From: Candidatus Amesbacteria bacterium
GTDB lineage: Bacteria > Patescibacteriota > Microgenomatia > CAZETR01 > Amesbacteraceae
NCBI GenBank assembly: GCA_027371535.1
Contig: DAHXMV010000009.1
Location: forward strand, 1 to 37,173
Direction: 5' to 3'
Length of the DNA stretch: 37,173 bases
Of the stretch, positions 1-7,428 are shown piece after piece. Position 1 is the stretch's first letter; every line of letters starts with the position of its first letter. The notes beneath the pieces are model-generated. The model worked only from the letters and a program-made list of their open reading frames with translations. It was not told the origin of the DNA and did no database searches. The translations under genes were made by a program, and so were the position numbers.

Positions 1-355
1 CTCTTCTTTTACTTCTTTAGCAATTAAGTTTTTGATATAAATTCACCTCCCTAAACTAACACGGATTATATAGAAACAGTGTTCAGTTTAAGGGGTACCG
101 GTCAGTATGTAACTTTGGGGCGTCATTTATTTGAGGGAATAATGCGGCCTTTGGGTTCAGTTTCCGGCCTAAGCTTTCCAGATACACATAAAACTTACCC
201 AAGAATTCATGTCAGTTGTCAGTTTGTATTTCACTGATTACATACCAGGTCTGAGACAAACTCCACCAGGGCTTTTTTTAGCAGACCTGGAGGTAAAGGC
301 ATCGTTTAGATATCCATACAGTTGGGACATTATATTTAGAAGTATAATTGTTTTA
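1..355. other. left-edge region without a recognisable gene
   Basis: I see no convincing gene here. An ATG at 209 is in frame with the next gene, but the paralogue at 9402 begins at the residue that corresponds to 356, so 209-355 is treated as untranslated. On the minus strand, positions 52-43 read AGGGAGGTGA, one of the few strong Shine-Dalgarno-like strings in the window. It is followed by a frame open to the window edge (ATC AAA AAC TTA ATT GCT ...) that has no ATG, GTG or TTG at the proper distance. This could be the 5' end of a minus-strand gene cut by the window edge, or chance. Confidence 0.35.
322..348 (+). promoter_or_regulatory. promoter, likely leaderless
   Basis: A perfect -10 box TATAAT lies at 343-348, with a weaker -35-like TTGGGA at 322-327 (15-nt spacer). 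The -10 box ends 7 nt before the ATG at 356, so transcription would begin at or next to the start codon. This supports 356 over 209 as the start. Confidence 0.5.
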
Positions 356-2422
356 ATGACAACAGTTGATTTTACTGTCAGTCGCAAAGAATACTTTAAG
401 GTTTCTTTGTCAGCCTTCTTTTTTACCGGTTATTGGAAGGTTATATTTTGGCTTATAGCGGCTACATCATTTCTTGTAACTCTGTTTGATAATCCTCTTT
501 CCGGGCAAAGCTTACTGTATTCGTTCCCGTTGTTACTCATGAGCTCGATCATTATGGCTTTTATCTCCATGTTTTTGGCTTTAATTTTTCTCATCGGATT
601 GACTTTTTTCAGACTCCGGGCCGAAAGTCCGCTTATTGATTCACCAATAAAATTTGGTTTCTCTCCAGATATGTTTACTTTGCAAAATGAACTAGCAAGA
701 ACGGAGTCAAAATGGGAATTTGTTCGCAAAGTACTGACGGTAAATAAATGTTATTTACTGCAAACTAAAAACCCTGGTCAACAAGCTGTTTTTGTTCCCA
801 AGAGCGCCTTTTCTAATGACCAGATTAAAGAATTTGAAGATTTATTAAACGAAAAGCATTTACTGTTTCTTAAACCCCGTATTCCGATTGGTAAACGGAT
901 TTTAACTATTTTATTAATAATGGTTATTGCGGTGTTAATTTACGGTTTGGCTTCAGTTGCTATACCTTACTTTAAATTAAGAGCTGAGTTGAAGTCTGAT
1001 TCTTTAGTTACTTCTACTCCAGCTTCAGATTTTACCGCAAACTGGAAGACATATAGAGATTCAAAATGGGAGTACCAGTTTATGTACCCTCCGACCTGGC
1101 AGATTAATAAGGTATCAGCTGATCAGGTTATAGGCGGTGGTCCCGAAAAAAGAGGAAGTGTTTCTCCATATCTAAACATTATCGTTTGGACAAGAGATAC
1201 AACGCTGACATTGCAGCAGGAGGCAACAGAAAGGGCACAGGGACCCGGCACAGACTGTACGGGTAATCCAAATGCGGGAGTTTGCCCTCCAAAACCTATC
1301 AAAAGCATTGAGAATAAATCAAATATAAACTTGAAGCAATATTACTACGTAATTGCAGCAAATAGTCTGAGATCGGTCTTCATCCCTATATCAAATAACC
1401 CATCTAAATTTATCGAATTTGATTGTAGCTGTGCAGATACAGCTTCGATACAATTATTTGATCGGTTAATCTCTACTTTTCAATTCATATTGGGTGCGGC
1501 AGAGATACCCAACCCGGATATGTATGAAAATAATAAATACGGATTTTCGTTTAATTATTCCAAGGATTATTTTAAATTTCAACAAATATCTGATAGAGGG
1601 GTATATTTAGCACCGTCGGCCGGAGTGGGTGGTAATGGCCCTAAATTTTTAAGTCCCGGGGATGTATGGTTAAACGTAGGAGTTGAGCCGGATGTAAACT
1701 GGAAATCTCTGAACGAGTATTTAGATTCAGAATCGGTGCGGGATCGGTATTCTAACGCTTACGCAGTTGTATACTCGACTCTCAATGGATATGAAATAAA
1801 TTATGACTTTGCAGCAGTAGCGGGTAACGTCAGAGTGTATAACGATGAAGTTTTAGTCTTGAGAAATAAGAAACTTTATAAAATTACTTTATCGGCCTGG
1901 GATAAGACAATCTTACTGCAAAAAAAACAGCTGTTTGCTCAAGTTATAAACTCATTTAAATTTAAAGATGTGTCGACGCAAGCTAAAGGTACAAATTCAG
2001 AACTATTGCCGATTCTTGGCTGGGTAAAAGCTGATAATGGTATTTTCAGTGTTAAGTATCCGGCAGATACTTTTAATGCAATAACGTTAGGTAAAGGTGA
2101 AATACAACTACGGTTAAAGACTAGCCAGGGAAACGGTACATATAGCAGTCCGGATTTAACTTTAGCAGATGACTATAAAGGAGGATCTGCAAAATCGTGG
2201 TACTTAAACCATTTCGGGTATGGTGAGGGTGGGGGGGGAGAACAGGTATTCTTTGAAGACAAAGTTTTAGGTAATAATAGTGTAGTGGAAGTGGCAATGG
2301 CATCTCCATTAAATATGAATGAAATTTTGGTCAGCAATGGCGTAAATTTAGTTGACGTGTTAGGACAGGGAACTAATGTGCTCATCTTAGAGACGATAGC
2401 TTCAACTATGACCTTTAAATAA
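356..2422 (+). CDS. YcxB-like membrane protein with extracellular PsbP-like modules
   Basis: About 688 residues from the ATG at 356. The N-terminal 170 residues have two or three membrane helices and a cytosolic stretch ending in a motif like VPKSAFSNDQIKEFEDLL, typical of YcxB-like proteins. Another helix follows near residue 180 (LTILLIMVIAVLIYGL). The rest is predicted extracellular and carries two or three repeated modules beginning with an aromatic-rich 'YGFSFNYSKDYF' or 'NGIFSVKYPADTF' pattern, as in PsbP-like or serine-protease-associated domains. A close paralogue of the N-terminal part lies at 9402-11993 with an unrelated ectodomain. The function is unknown; membrane anchoring of a sensory or binding ectodomain is an inference. 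The start is chosen from the paralogue and from the promoter at 343-348. Confidence 0.75.
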   Translation: MTTVDFTVSRKEYFKVSLSAFFFTGYWKVIFWLIAATSFLVTLFDNPLSGQSLLYSFPLLLMSSIIMAFISMFLALIFLIGLTFFRLRAESPLIDSPIKFGFSPDMFTLQNELARTESKWEFVRKVLTVNKCYLLQTKNPGQQAVFVPKSAFSNDQIKEFEDLLNEKHLLFLKPRIPIGKRILTILLIMVIAVLIYGLASVAIPYFKLRAELKSDSLVTSTPASDFTANWKTYRDSKWEYQFMYPPTWQINKVSADQVIGGGPEKRGSVSPYLNIIVWTRDTTLTLQQEATERAQGPGTDCTGNPNAGVCPPKPIKSIENKSNINLKQYYYVIAANSLRSVFIPISNNPSKFIEFDCSCADTASIQLFDRLISTFQFILGAAEIPNPDMYENNKYGFSFNYSKDYFKFQQISDRGVYLAPSAGVGGNGPKFLSPGDVWLNVGVEPDVNWKSLNEYLDSESVRDRYSNAYAVVYSTLNGYEINYDFAAVAGNVRVYNDEVLVLRNKKLYKITLSAWDKTILLQKKQLFAQVINSFKFKDVSTQAKGTNSELLPILGWVKADNGIFSVKYPADTFNAITLGKGEIQLRLKTSQGNGTYSSPDLTLADDYKGGSAKSWYLNHFGYGEGGGGEQVFFEDKVLGNNSVVEVAMASPLNMNEILVSNGVNLVDVLGQGTNVLILETIASTMTFK

Positions 2423-2442
2423 ACGGGGGAAGTCGGGTAAAA

Positions 2443-2470
2443 GGATAAGCCCGTATTGTCCATTCAGTAA
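2443..2470 (+). repeat. decayed copy of the small-ORF element found at 12012
   Basis: The bases after the stop of the YcxB-like gene are nearly identical to those after the stop of its paralogue (12012-12039). Both encode the peptide DKPVLSIQ, but here an in-frame TAA follows at 2468-2470 and no start precedes it. The segment also forms a small stem: GGATAA (2443-2448) pairs with TTGTCC (2456-2461), with one G-U pair. It is probably a relic of the small gene at 11998-12174; a conserved RNA hairpin is the alternative. Confidence 0.5.
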
Positions 2471-2568
2471 AAGATGATAGTCAGACTCGGTGAAACTAAG
2501 TCGGGACTTAAATTTCCAAATTATTCTTATGGTGTGGGGTGCCTAATCCACTTCTCCGAAAAATCGAC

Positions 2569-3150
2569 TTAAAGTTCCTTGAAAACCTTAACATTTATAA
2601 CTGACGCAGTTTTTTGTTCCGGAGAATTACGTACTTGGGCAACATAGTGGTCAAAGCTCAGCAGCTTTCGGTAGTCGGTAATTTTTTCAGTGAACTCTAT
2701 GCCGGACAGGTGGTCATTCTCATGTTGAATTACTCGGCCAAGGATACCGTCAGCTCTGAGCGTAAAACGTTTTCCAGTTAGGTCGGAAGCTTCGATTGTT
2801 ATCTCCTTTGGTCTGGAAACTGGACCAAACAACTTTCCTTGAGCAACACACCCACACCCTTCATAAATTATTACTTCTTCAGGAGAGGACTTTACGACTT
2901 TAGGGTTAATATAAACTCTAAGAACGTCAGTTTGATCTCCGTTTCTAGCTTTGGTCTCTCTAGGTTCAGTCACGAATATTTGCCAATTTTCTCCGATCTG
3001 TGGTGCCGCCATTCCGATAAGTTCCAATGCCCTCATGGTTTCCACTAGGTTATCAACCACCTGTTTTACCTCCGGGTCACTAAAATCTGTCACTTCACGA
3101 TTCGGCTGTTTCAAGCGTGGATCCCCAACCTGCAAAGTTTTTTTAACCAT
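2569..3150 (-). CDS. def: peptide deformylase
   Basis: 193 residues, normal length for the family. The enzyme removes the formyl group from the initiator methionine of nascent proteins in the cytosol. All three motifs are visible: GMAAPQIG at residues 46-53, the metal-binding cysteine in EGC at 97-99, and QHENDH at 142-147 with the two metal-binding histidines and the catalytic glutamate. Motif II is unusual: EGCGC instead of EGCLS. The neighbouring genes are unrelated and it has its own promoter. The ATG at 3150 sits 8 nt after a -10 box, so the message is probably leaderless. Confidence 0.93.
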   Translation of the reverse strand: MVKKTLQVGDPRLKQPNREVTDFSDPEVKQVVDNLVETMRALELIGMAAPQIGENWQIFVTEPRETKARNGDQTDVLRVYINPKVVKSSPEEVIIYEGCGCVAQGKLFGPVSRPKEITIEASDLTGKRFTLRADGILGRVIQHENDHLSGIEFTEKITDYRKLLSFDHYVAQVRNSPEQKTASVINVKVFKEL

Positions 3151-3158
3151 TACCCGGG

Positions 3159-3187
3159 ATTATACATTCGGCAATTGTGTCTGTCTA
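3159..3187 (-). promoter_or_regulatory. promoter of the deformylase gene
   Basis: Read on the minus strand: -35 TAGACA (3187-3182), a 17-nt spacer, and -10 TATAAT (3164-3159). The -10 box ends 8 nt before the ATG at 3150. The spacing is ideal and implies little or no 5' leader. Confidence 0.65.
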
Positions 3188-3490
3188 TTTTAACTGAAGA
3201 GTAATAGGTACAGGGCGGTTATTGCCGTTTTTGGTATCTCTGAAAACCAGAAAAGGCAGCCCCCTCCGGACATTTTCAAAGGTAAGATCCTGCCCTTCCC
3301 CTACCCGGCAGCCGGTAGTGCCGGTAGCATTATCAGGACTTGGATAAGAGTGTTTGTGGTTTTTCAAACAGCTGACAAACGCGGTGAAATTAATGCGGTT
3401 GAAGTCTTTAGCCTGAAAATAGTCAGACAGTTTTTTGAAACAACTTTTGAGAGAATAGCCTCTTTGCGGGAGATATTTATATTTTAGCAA
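3185..3490 (-). CDS. possible small hypothetical protein or gene remnant
   Basis: A 101-codon frame between the tRNA-Val and the deformylase gene. It opens with TTG 5 nt downstream of the tRNA, has no ribosome binding site, and the frame stays open upstream into the tRNA. I recognise no family. The C-terminal half (VRRGLPFLVFRDTKNG) looks like real protein, so this may be the tail of a lost exported protein. The last codons overlap the -35 box of the deformylase promoter. It may not be expressed. Confidence 0.3.
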   Translation of the reverse strand: MLKYKYLPQRGYSLKSCFKKLSDYFQAKDFNRINFTAFVSCLKNHKHSYPSPDNATGTTGCRVGEGQDLTFENVRRGLPFLVFRDTKNGNNRPVPITLQLK

Positions 3491-3495
3491 ATTTG

Positions 3496-3568
3496 TGGAC
3501 GATGAGGGACTCGAACCCCCGACATCTTCAGTGTAAATGAAGCGCTCTACCAGCTGAGCTAATCGTCC
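3496..3568 (-). tRNA. tRNA-Val (anticodon UAC)
   Basis: The minus strand folds into a standard 73-nt cloverleaf. The acceptor stem is GGACGAT with ATCGTCC, and the discriminator is A. The D arm is GCTC...GAGC and the T loop is TTCGAGT. The anticodon loop TTTACAC gives UAC. CCA is not encoded. Confidence 0.95.
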
Positions 3569-3575
3569 CTTTTGG

Positions 3576-3660
3576 TGGGCGGAAGAGGATTTGAACCTCC
3601 ACGACCGGTTAAGGTCACTAGCTCCTGAAGCTAGCGCGTCTACCGTTCCGCCATCCGCCC
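3576..3660 (-). tRNA. tRNA-Leu (anticodon CAG)
   Basis: 85 nt with a long variable arm, as expected for a class II leucine tRNA. The acceptor stem is GGGCGGA with TCCGCCC, discriminator A. The anticodon stem is CTAGC/GCTAG with loop TTCAGGA. CCA is not encoded. It lies 7 nt from tRNA-Val, so the two are probably cotranscribed. Confidence 0.95.
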
Positions 3661-3686
3661 ACGGATTTATATTTTACAGTATTTAG

Positions 3687-3770
3687 TGGGCGAGACAGGA
3701 CTTGAACCTGCACGGCCTTGCGACCATAGCCTCCTCAAGGCTACGTGTATACCAGTTTCACCACTCGCCC
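3687..3770 (-). tRNA. tRNA-Leu (anticodon GAG)
   Basis: 84 nt, class II. The acceptor stem is GGGCGAG with CTCGCCC, discriminator A. The anticodon loop TTGAGGA gives GAG. CCA is not encoded. It is the first gene of the minus-strand Leu-Leu-Val cluster. Confidence 0.95.
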
Positions 3771-3814
3771 GTGATCTGCTTATTATAATATAATTTGGGT
3801 ATTGCCGATGAGGT

Positions 3815-5395
3815 TTACATTACCCAGGTGTGGCCGTAGGCATTTATCACTTCTTTGAGAACACCGCCGATTTTAAATTGACTTCTGGCGTCGAATTTGC
3901 AGCTGAATGATGGTTGTCCGGCGCAAGGACCGGAAGCAAAGCGGGATACGCTGTTTAAGTCAAAACCATTTCCGGGCCAGGCTGAACCATTGGGATTAAA
4001 GTTATAACCGCGACCATAAGCAGTAATAGATTCGATGAAGGTTCCGTTGACGTTAAACTGGCTGCGGGTATCAAGTTTACATCCGTATGAAGGTCTGCCG
4101 GCGCAAGGACCGGAAGCAAAGCGGGATACGGACATTAAATCAAATCCGTTATTTGGCCAGGGGTGGGGTATATTGTTTCTTTCGGTATTCCAATTGTATC
4201 CCCTACCATAGGCAGTGACGGAATCAATCAGGTTTGAACCGGACGTAAATTGGGCACGGGTATCGATTACCACCGGAGAAATGGTTAACGGGATTGTGGA
4301 ATAAACATATGCCTGATTCGAAAGTTTCTGACCCATATATATCAGATTCGGACCGGACTGAAATGGTTCTGAATAATAAAATGAGCCATTATCAGAGTAA
4401 TAAACTACCATCCCGTAACCTGAAGACCCGGTTATGACAAATTTGTCATTTACCTGAACCACAGACAGGGAATTTTTATAAACCGGAGATTTATTATTAA
4501 TCAAATTGGCCAATATCTGGTGGCCCGATTTGCCGGGGTGGACCTGATCAGGCGAAATATAATTTGCAAGTTGATCCGGATGGGTATAAAAGAATTCATG
4601 CACAGGAACGATATAAGATTTGGTATTATAGGCAATTTCCCAGACTTTAGCGGAGAAGAAACTATCTAATTCAAGAGGATAATTCTGGTCGTAAATCTGA
4701 TTATCAAATTCGTGCCGGCGGGTGGAGTAAGAAGCATATTTTGACCATCCCGACTGGGTCATAGGCGGAACCGTAAACAAGTCTACGGAATTATAATTGA
4801 TTTGGAGACGGGTGACCAAACTGTTTTCGGCCTGATAAAATTGGTCCAGAGAAATTCCCGCGTTATCCACATCATTCCGTCCGTATGCCAGGATGACTTC
4901 GCTGTTTTTGATACTATCGAACTGGCCCAGGTTGGATCTGGCCAGACCCGGGGCGCTGCGGTTTACTAAGTTGGGTAAGGTCTGAAGGGGGCCTTGGTTG
5001 TTTGGCAATGAAGTGAAATTATTTATATATGAAGATTTGGCGTTGCTGGCATAATTAGGAAGGTCGGAAGTCGGACAGGTATATGCACAGGCGGCTGTGG
5101 TGCCGGCGTACCCGAGGTTGATAAAAGATGAAAACTGGGAGCTGTTTTGATTAGCATAGACGGAAAGAAAAGTGTCAGGCACCATATTTAGAGAAGGATT
5201 GAAAACGGTCCAATTGGTAAAATTTGTAAAACCTGCCGTAATAGAATCTCCGATGGCATAGACCAAACGCGAGGCGGAAGCCCGGCTATGCAAACTGGTT
5301 TTATTTTTGACGGCCAGGATGGTTAATATGAGGGAAGCGAAGATAAAAATAGCCGACAGTCCAAGCAAAACTATTCTGAACCGGTTTTTTCTCAC
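3815..5395 (-). CDS. secreted SGNH/GDSL-family hydrolase with repeated C-terminal module
   Basis: 526 residues with a GTG start at 5395. The N-terminal helix (about residues 8-29) is a signal or anchor. The SGNH blocks are in order: AIGDSITAG with nucleophile Ser51; a Gly near 95-98; GRND at 172-175 with Asn174 for the oxyanion hole; and DQVH with Asp283 and His286 completing the triad. This predicts an extracytoplasmic esterase, perhaps acting on cell-wall or polysaccharide acyl groups; the substrate is unknown. From about residue 380 to the end there are three copies of a cysteine-containing module (two full, one partial) with the motifs TAYGRGYN and SVSRFASGPCAG. The DNA of two copies is identical over roughly 30 bases (3919-3950 and 4099-4131). 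These are likely binding modules. No close operon partner. Confidence 0.85.
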   Translation of the reverse strand: MRKNRFRIVLLGLSAIFIFASLILTILAVKNKTSLHSRASASRLVYAIGDSITAGFTNFTNWTVFNPSLNMVPDTFLSVYANQNSSQFSSFINLGYAGTTAACAYTCPTSDLPNYASNAKSSYINNFTSLPNNQGPLQTLPNLVNRSAPGLARSNLGQFDSIKNSEVILAYGRNDVDNAGISLDQFYQAENSLVTRLQINYNSVDLFTVPPMTQSGWSKYASYSTRRHEFDNQIYDQNYPLELDSFFSAKVWEIAYNTKSYIVPVHEFFYTHPDQLANYISPDQVHPGKSGHQILANLINNKSPVYKNSLSVVQVNDKFVITGSSGYGMVVYYSDNGSFYYSEPFQSGPNLIYMGQKLSNQAYVYSTIPLTISPVVIDTRAQFTSGSNLIDSVTAYGRGYNWNTERNNIPHPWPNNGFDLMSVSRFASGPCAGRPSYGCKLDTRSQFNVNGTFIESITAYGRGYNFNPNGSAWPGNGFDLNSVSRFASGPCAGQPSFSCKFDARSQFKIGGVLKEVINAYGHTWVM

Positions 5396-5463
5396 TAATA
5401 TAAAATTAACACAAATATATGTTTAATATCAAGGGTTTTAATGCGATAATATGAATGTGATCT

Positions 5464-5546
5464 GCCGAGGTGGCGAAACGGTATACGCAGGGGCCTTAAG
5501 AGCCCCCGTCAGCAATGATATGCGGGTTCGAGTCCCGCCCTCGGCA
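5464..5546 (+). tRNA. tRNA-Leu (anticodon UAA)
   Basis: 83-nt class II tRNA. The acceptor stem is GCCGAGG with CCTCGGC, discriminator A at 5546. The anticodon stem GGGGC/GCCCC encloses loop CTTAAGA, with the anticodon at 5497-5499. CCA is not encoded (the next bases are CA). Its last bases form the core of the direct repeats that recur to 12266, so it is the presumed integration target. Confidence 0.95.
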
Positions 5547-5548
5547 CA
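5534..5548 (+). repeat. repeat core, tRNA copy (attB-like)
   Basis: The 15 bases CCCGCCCTCGGCACA span the 3' half of the T stem, the acceptor strand and the two bases after the tRNA. The copy at 6152-6166 is identical; those at 7809, 9303 and 12254 keep at least the last 12 bases. Confidence 0.8.
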
Positions 5549-5549
5549 T

Positions 5550-6062
5550 TTACTTTTTAATCCGGTATCTAAGTTGAATAATTTGATCGTTGATTTGTTG
5601 AACGTTTAGAAGTTCTAATTGCTGGTTCGAAAATTCACTTTCAAAAAGATGAATTCCCTTCGCCATAATTATTGGATGAATATCTAACAATATCTCGTCT
5701 ATTAAACCCTCTTTCAGGAACGACCCATTTAAATGACCTCCTCCCATTAGAAGTGATTGTTTCACTCCCCTTTGTTTTAATAGGTCGACAGCTTCCTTTG
5801 GACTTTTATCCAAAAATAAAATTTGGTCGGTATTTTTATTTTGTAAGCTTATATTGTGGGTCATTACTATGTTTAGAGCATTTTTATAGGGAAAAACATT
5901 GTACTTAATACATTCTAAGTAGGTTCTTTTACCCATTATTACAACCCCAAATTCAGTTATAGTTTGATTTAGTGCATCAATATCTTTGACCCAGTCTGTG
6001 TCATCGTCAAGTCCAGCGATATATCCATTTATTGTTATCGCCATTAGTAAGACTACCCGCAT
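5550..6062 (-). CDS. RibD C-terminal/dihydrofolate-reductase-like reductase
   Basis: 170 residues. The N-terminus (VVLLMAITINGYIAG), the motif MGKRTYLE, and the pair MGGGHLNGSFLKEGLIDEI are characteristic of the RibD C-terminal/DHFR-like superfamily, which binds NADPH through the GGG loop. The substrate (a pteridine, riboflavin intermediate or drug-like compound) cannot be told from sequence. It is a single-gene cassette: the stop codon is 3 nt past the tRNA-Leu end, and the ATG at 6062 sits 6 nt after an extended -10 box. It is AT-rich compared with the ATPase operon, consistent with acquired DNA. Confidence 0.8.
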   Translation of the reverse strand: MRVVLLMAITINGYIAGLDDDTDWVKDIDALNQTITEFGVVIMGKRTYLECIKYNVFPYKNALNIVMTHNISLQNKNTDQILFLDKSPKEAVDLLKQRGVKQSLLMGGGHLNGSFLKEGLIDEILLDIHPIIMAKGIHLFESEFSNQQLELLNVQQINDQIIQLRYRIKK

Positions 6063-6068
6063 ATTATT

Positions 6069-6077
6069 ATTTTAACA
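6069..6077 (-). promoter_or_regulatory. extended -10 promoter of the reductase gene
   Basis: The minus strand reads TGT-TAAAAT, an extended -10 element (TGn plus a 5/6 match to TATAAT). It ends 6 nt before the ATG at 6062, which predicts a leaderless message. Confidence 0.55.
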
Positions 6078-6119
6078 AATATTGTTCGGAGTTATTCTCA
6101 AAACTATCTTTTAGAGGCA

Positions 6120-6166
6120 TAATCCAGTTCAAGAAGGTGTTCAAAATGAAACCCGCCCTCGGCACA
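6120..6166 (+). repeat. 47-nt cassette-boundary repeat, copy 1
   Basis: It has the same 47-nt length as 7775-7821 and 9269-9315. Shared blocks include AATCCA, AAGGTGTT (AGAAGGTGTT here) and AATGAAA, then the tRNA-Leu 3' core. Copy 1 differs from copy 2 at 6 positions. TTCA-AAA-TGAA inside it is a small inverted repeat. The roughly 32 nt before the core are not tRNA sequence, so they belong to the inserted element. Confidence 0.8.
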
Positions 6167-6364
6167 GTGAAAGATTGGAAGCGGTAGCGCTCGTCGCGCC
6201 CGCTCCCGCGACGAGCGCGCCAAACGGCAAAGACGCGGAAAATTCGAGCCGTTTATTAAATAAGAAGTAGTTCGAGCCGACTTTTTTTGCAAAGATTGAT
6301 AAATCTTTGTAATTATTTTTTGCGCGCGCGATTTTGTTTTTTCACTTGAGCGAAAAAACAGTAA
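6167..6364. other. non-coding stretch with a 12-bp perfect hairpin
   Basis: I see no gene here. GCGCTCGTCGCG (6187-6198) pairs perfectly with 6207-6218 across an 8-nt loop, and the hairpin stands out as GC-rich within AT-rich DNA. Downstream, GTTCGAGCCGACTTTTT (6270-6286) recurs near 7296-7312. The end of the stretch is T-rich with a GCGCGCGCG run. It may be a transcription or RNA-processing structure for the minus-strand gene that ends at 6365. Confidence 0.5.
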
Positions 6365-6883
6365 TTATTCTTCTATTCCTTGACGAGTTCTTGAAAAACC
6401 AATATGAGGAAACAACTTATTTGCTACCCTTATAGAAACGGCTCCTGCCTCTTTTTCCGTAGGATGTTCATAATGTGCTGCGGCATCTACATCGAGAAAT
6501 AATTCTCGCGATCCTCTTCCTAATTTATATTGAATATAATGAGCTGTTTCTTCGGAAGCAACTAAAGCGGCCAACGCTTCATCGGGAGCGCTTACTCCCG
6601 CCCTCAATAGGCTTTGTAATGTGCCTTGTCCAATAACAACCGACTCTGTTGCCCACTCAAAAACCCCGGCAATAACTCCAGCATATTTATCATTAACAAC
6701 TCCCTCAGCAATTCTTAAGGGAGGAGGGTGACCATTATATTGCATTTCTTGCATTGTTAACTTAACGGCTTTTTTTGCGGCTTCAACCACTTCCGGTTTC
6801 GGACACCCATATAATTCCAGCTTTATTTCTTCTGGGTTTTTTACGTCCTCTCTTTTATTTAGAAAAGATAAAAATTCAGCCAT
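6365..6883 (-). CDS. hypothetical protein with EExxH motif (possible metallopeptidase-like)
   Basis: 172 residues, no signal peptide, so probably cytosolic. The central helix carries ASEETAHYIQ (EETAH at residues 111-115), followed by HYEHPTEKEAGA (137-148) with further His and Glu residues. This layout resembles minimal HExxH zinc peptidases, but the first histidine is glutamate, so the catalytic assignment is doubtful. Upstream parts (residues 20-110) are unrecognised. It may be cotranscribed with the small ORF at 6901-7071 (17-nt gap), although a TATATT box at 6896-6891 ends 7 nt before its own ATG and could start it separately. It sits in the second cassette. Confidence 0.6.
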   Translation of the reverse strand: MAEFLSFLNKREDVKNPEEIKLELYGCPKPEVVEAAKKAVKLTMQEMQYNGHPPPLRIAEGVVNDKYAGVIAGVFEWATESVVIGQGTLQSLLRAGVSAPDEALAALVASEETAHYIQYKLGRGSRELFLDVDAAAHYEHPTEKEAGAVSIRVANKLFPHIGFSRTRQGIEE

Positions 6884-6900
6884 ATTGAAAAATATAATTA

Positions 6901-7071
6901 TTATTCTTTATTCTTATTTGCCTGCTTATTATTATCTGTTTTTATTTTTGTATTAATATACGATTTCTTAATTGAGATACCTCCATTTGTTTTAACATTT
7001 ATATTGCTTTGCTTACTGTTATTGTTATTTTCTAAGGGTGTTATTTTACTAGTTGTAGTAATATCGTTCAT
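6901..7071 (-). CDS. small Asn/Lys-rich hypothetical protein
   Basis: 56 codons, ATG at 7071, TAA at 6901. The product is rich in Asn, Lys and Thr with no hydrophobic segment and is probably disordered. It is supported by an extended -10 box ending 9 nt before the ATG and by its position 17 nt upstream of the gene at 6883. No family is recognised. It could be a partner of that gene, an antitoxin-like small protein, or chance in AT-rich DNA. Confidence 0.45.
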   Translation of the reverse strand: MNDITTTSKITPLENNNNSKQSNINVKTNGGISIKKSYINTKIKTDNNKQANKNKE

Positions 7072-7080
7072 CGTATTGCG

Positions 7081-7089
7081 ATTATATCA
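7081..7089 (-). promoter_or_regulatory. extended -10 promoter
   Basis: The minus strand reads TGATATAAT, a perfect extended -10 element. It ends 9 nt before the ATG at 7071, again a near-leaderless arrangement. Confidence 0.55.
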
Positions 7090-7119
7090 AATATTTTTAT
7101 TTTATTCTATATTTTAAGA

Positions 7120-7205
7120 GCGCACATAAAGTTGCCTTTTATGATCAAATATTTGATTGTAAAAAGGGTTGTTCGGTACAACAAAAGGCAACTTGCGTTG
7201 TGCGC
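7120..7205. repeat. long nested inverted repeat
   Basis: GCGCACA (7120-7126) pairs with 7199-7205 and AAGTTGCCTTTT (7129-7140) pairs perfectly with 7183-7194. Inside lie a perfect 14-nt palindrome ATCAAATATTTGAT (7144-7157) and a small stem GTTGT/ACAAC (7168-7182). The whole could fold as a branched cruciform about 86 nt long. It is not an integron attC by orientation of its ends. It may be a recombination site, a small mobile element or a structured RNA. Confidence 0.6.
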
Positions 7206-7264
7206 AACCGGATTACCCCTTTTTGCAAATTATTTTATTTTTAAAATTTTCGCGCTTTTTCTTT

Positions 7265-7296
7265 CATCTAAAATTTCTTTCGAGAAATTTTAGATG
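7265..7296. repeat. 14-bp perfect hairpin with TTCG loop
   Basis: CATCTAAAATTTCT (7265-7278) is followed by TTCG and its exact complement (7283-7296). A second stem, GGCGCCCC (7317-7324) with GGGGCGCC (7333-7340), follows after 20 nt. There is no gene between 7072 and 7395. These structures stand before the small gene at 7396, or end transcripts coming from it on the opposite strand. Confidence 0.55.
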
Positions 7297-7386
7297 TTCG
7301 AGCCGACTTTTTCGGAGGCGCCCCGCCGAAGTGGGGCGCCGGAGTTAGCGTTTTTCAAAATAAGTTCGAAGTTTACGATATACAGA

Positions 7387-7428
7387 GCACAAAAAATGGA
7401 TAATCCTGATTTACCTGTTAAAAACGAA
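7387..7428 (+). repeat. shared start-region module, copy 1
   Basis: GCACAAAAAATGGAT and the next codons match 12262-12303 with 5 mismatches in 42 nt. Three of the mismatches are silent third-position changes. The upstream GCACA is what remains of the tRNA-derived core here. The module covers the start codon and 11 codons of both genes. Confidence 0.7.

Noticed and set aside
2443-2461. Rho-independent terminator after the first YcxB-like gene
   Set aside because: The stem is only 6 bp and has no T-run after it; coding conservation with 12012-12036 explains the sequence better.
6104-6292. 62-codon minus-strand frame
   Set aside because: It runs across the 47-nt repeat and the 12-bp hairpin, and its peptide (RSSRERARRALPLP) is a translation of those structures.
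7120-7205. Integron attC site
   Set aside because: attC ends read RYYYAAC...GTTRRRY; this structure has GTTGCC...GGCAAC, the opposite polarity, and no integron integrase is visible.
7294-7395. N-terminal extension of the gene at 7396
   Set aside because: The extension covers the hairpins and repeat remnant, and the paralogous start at 12271 shows the true start.
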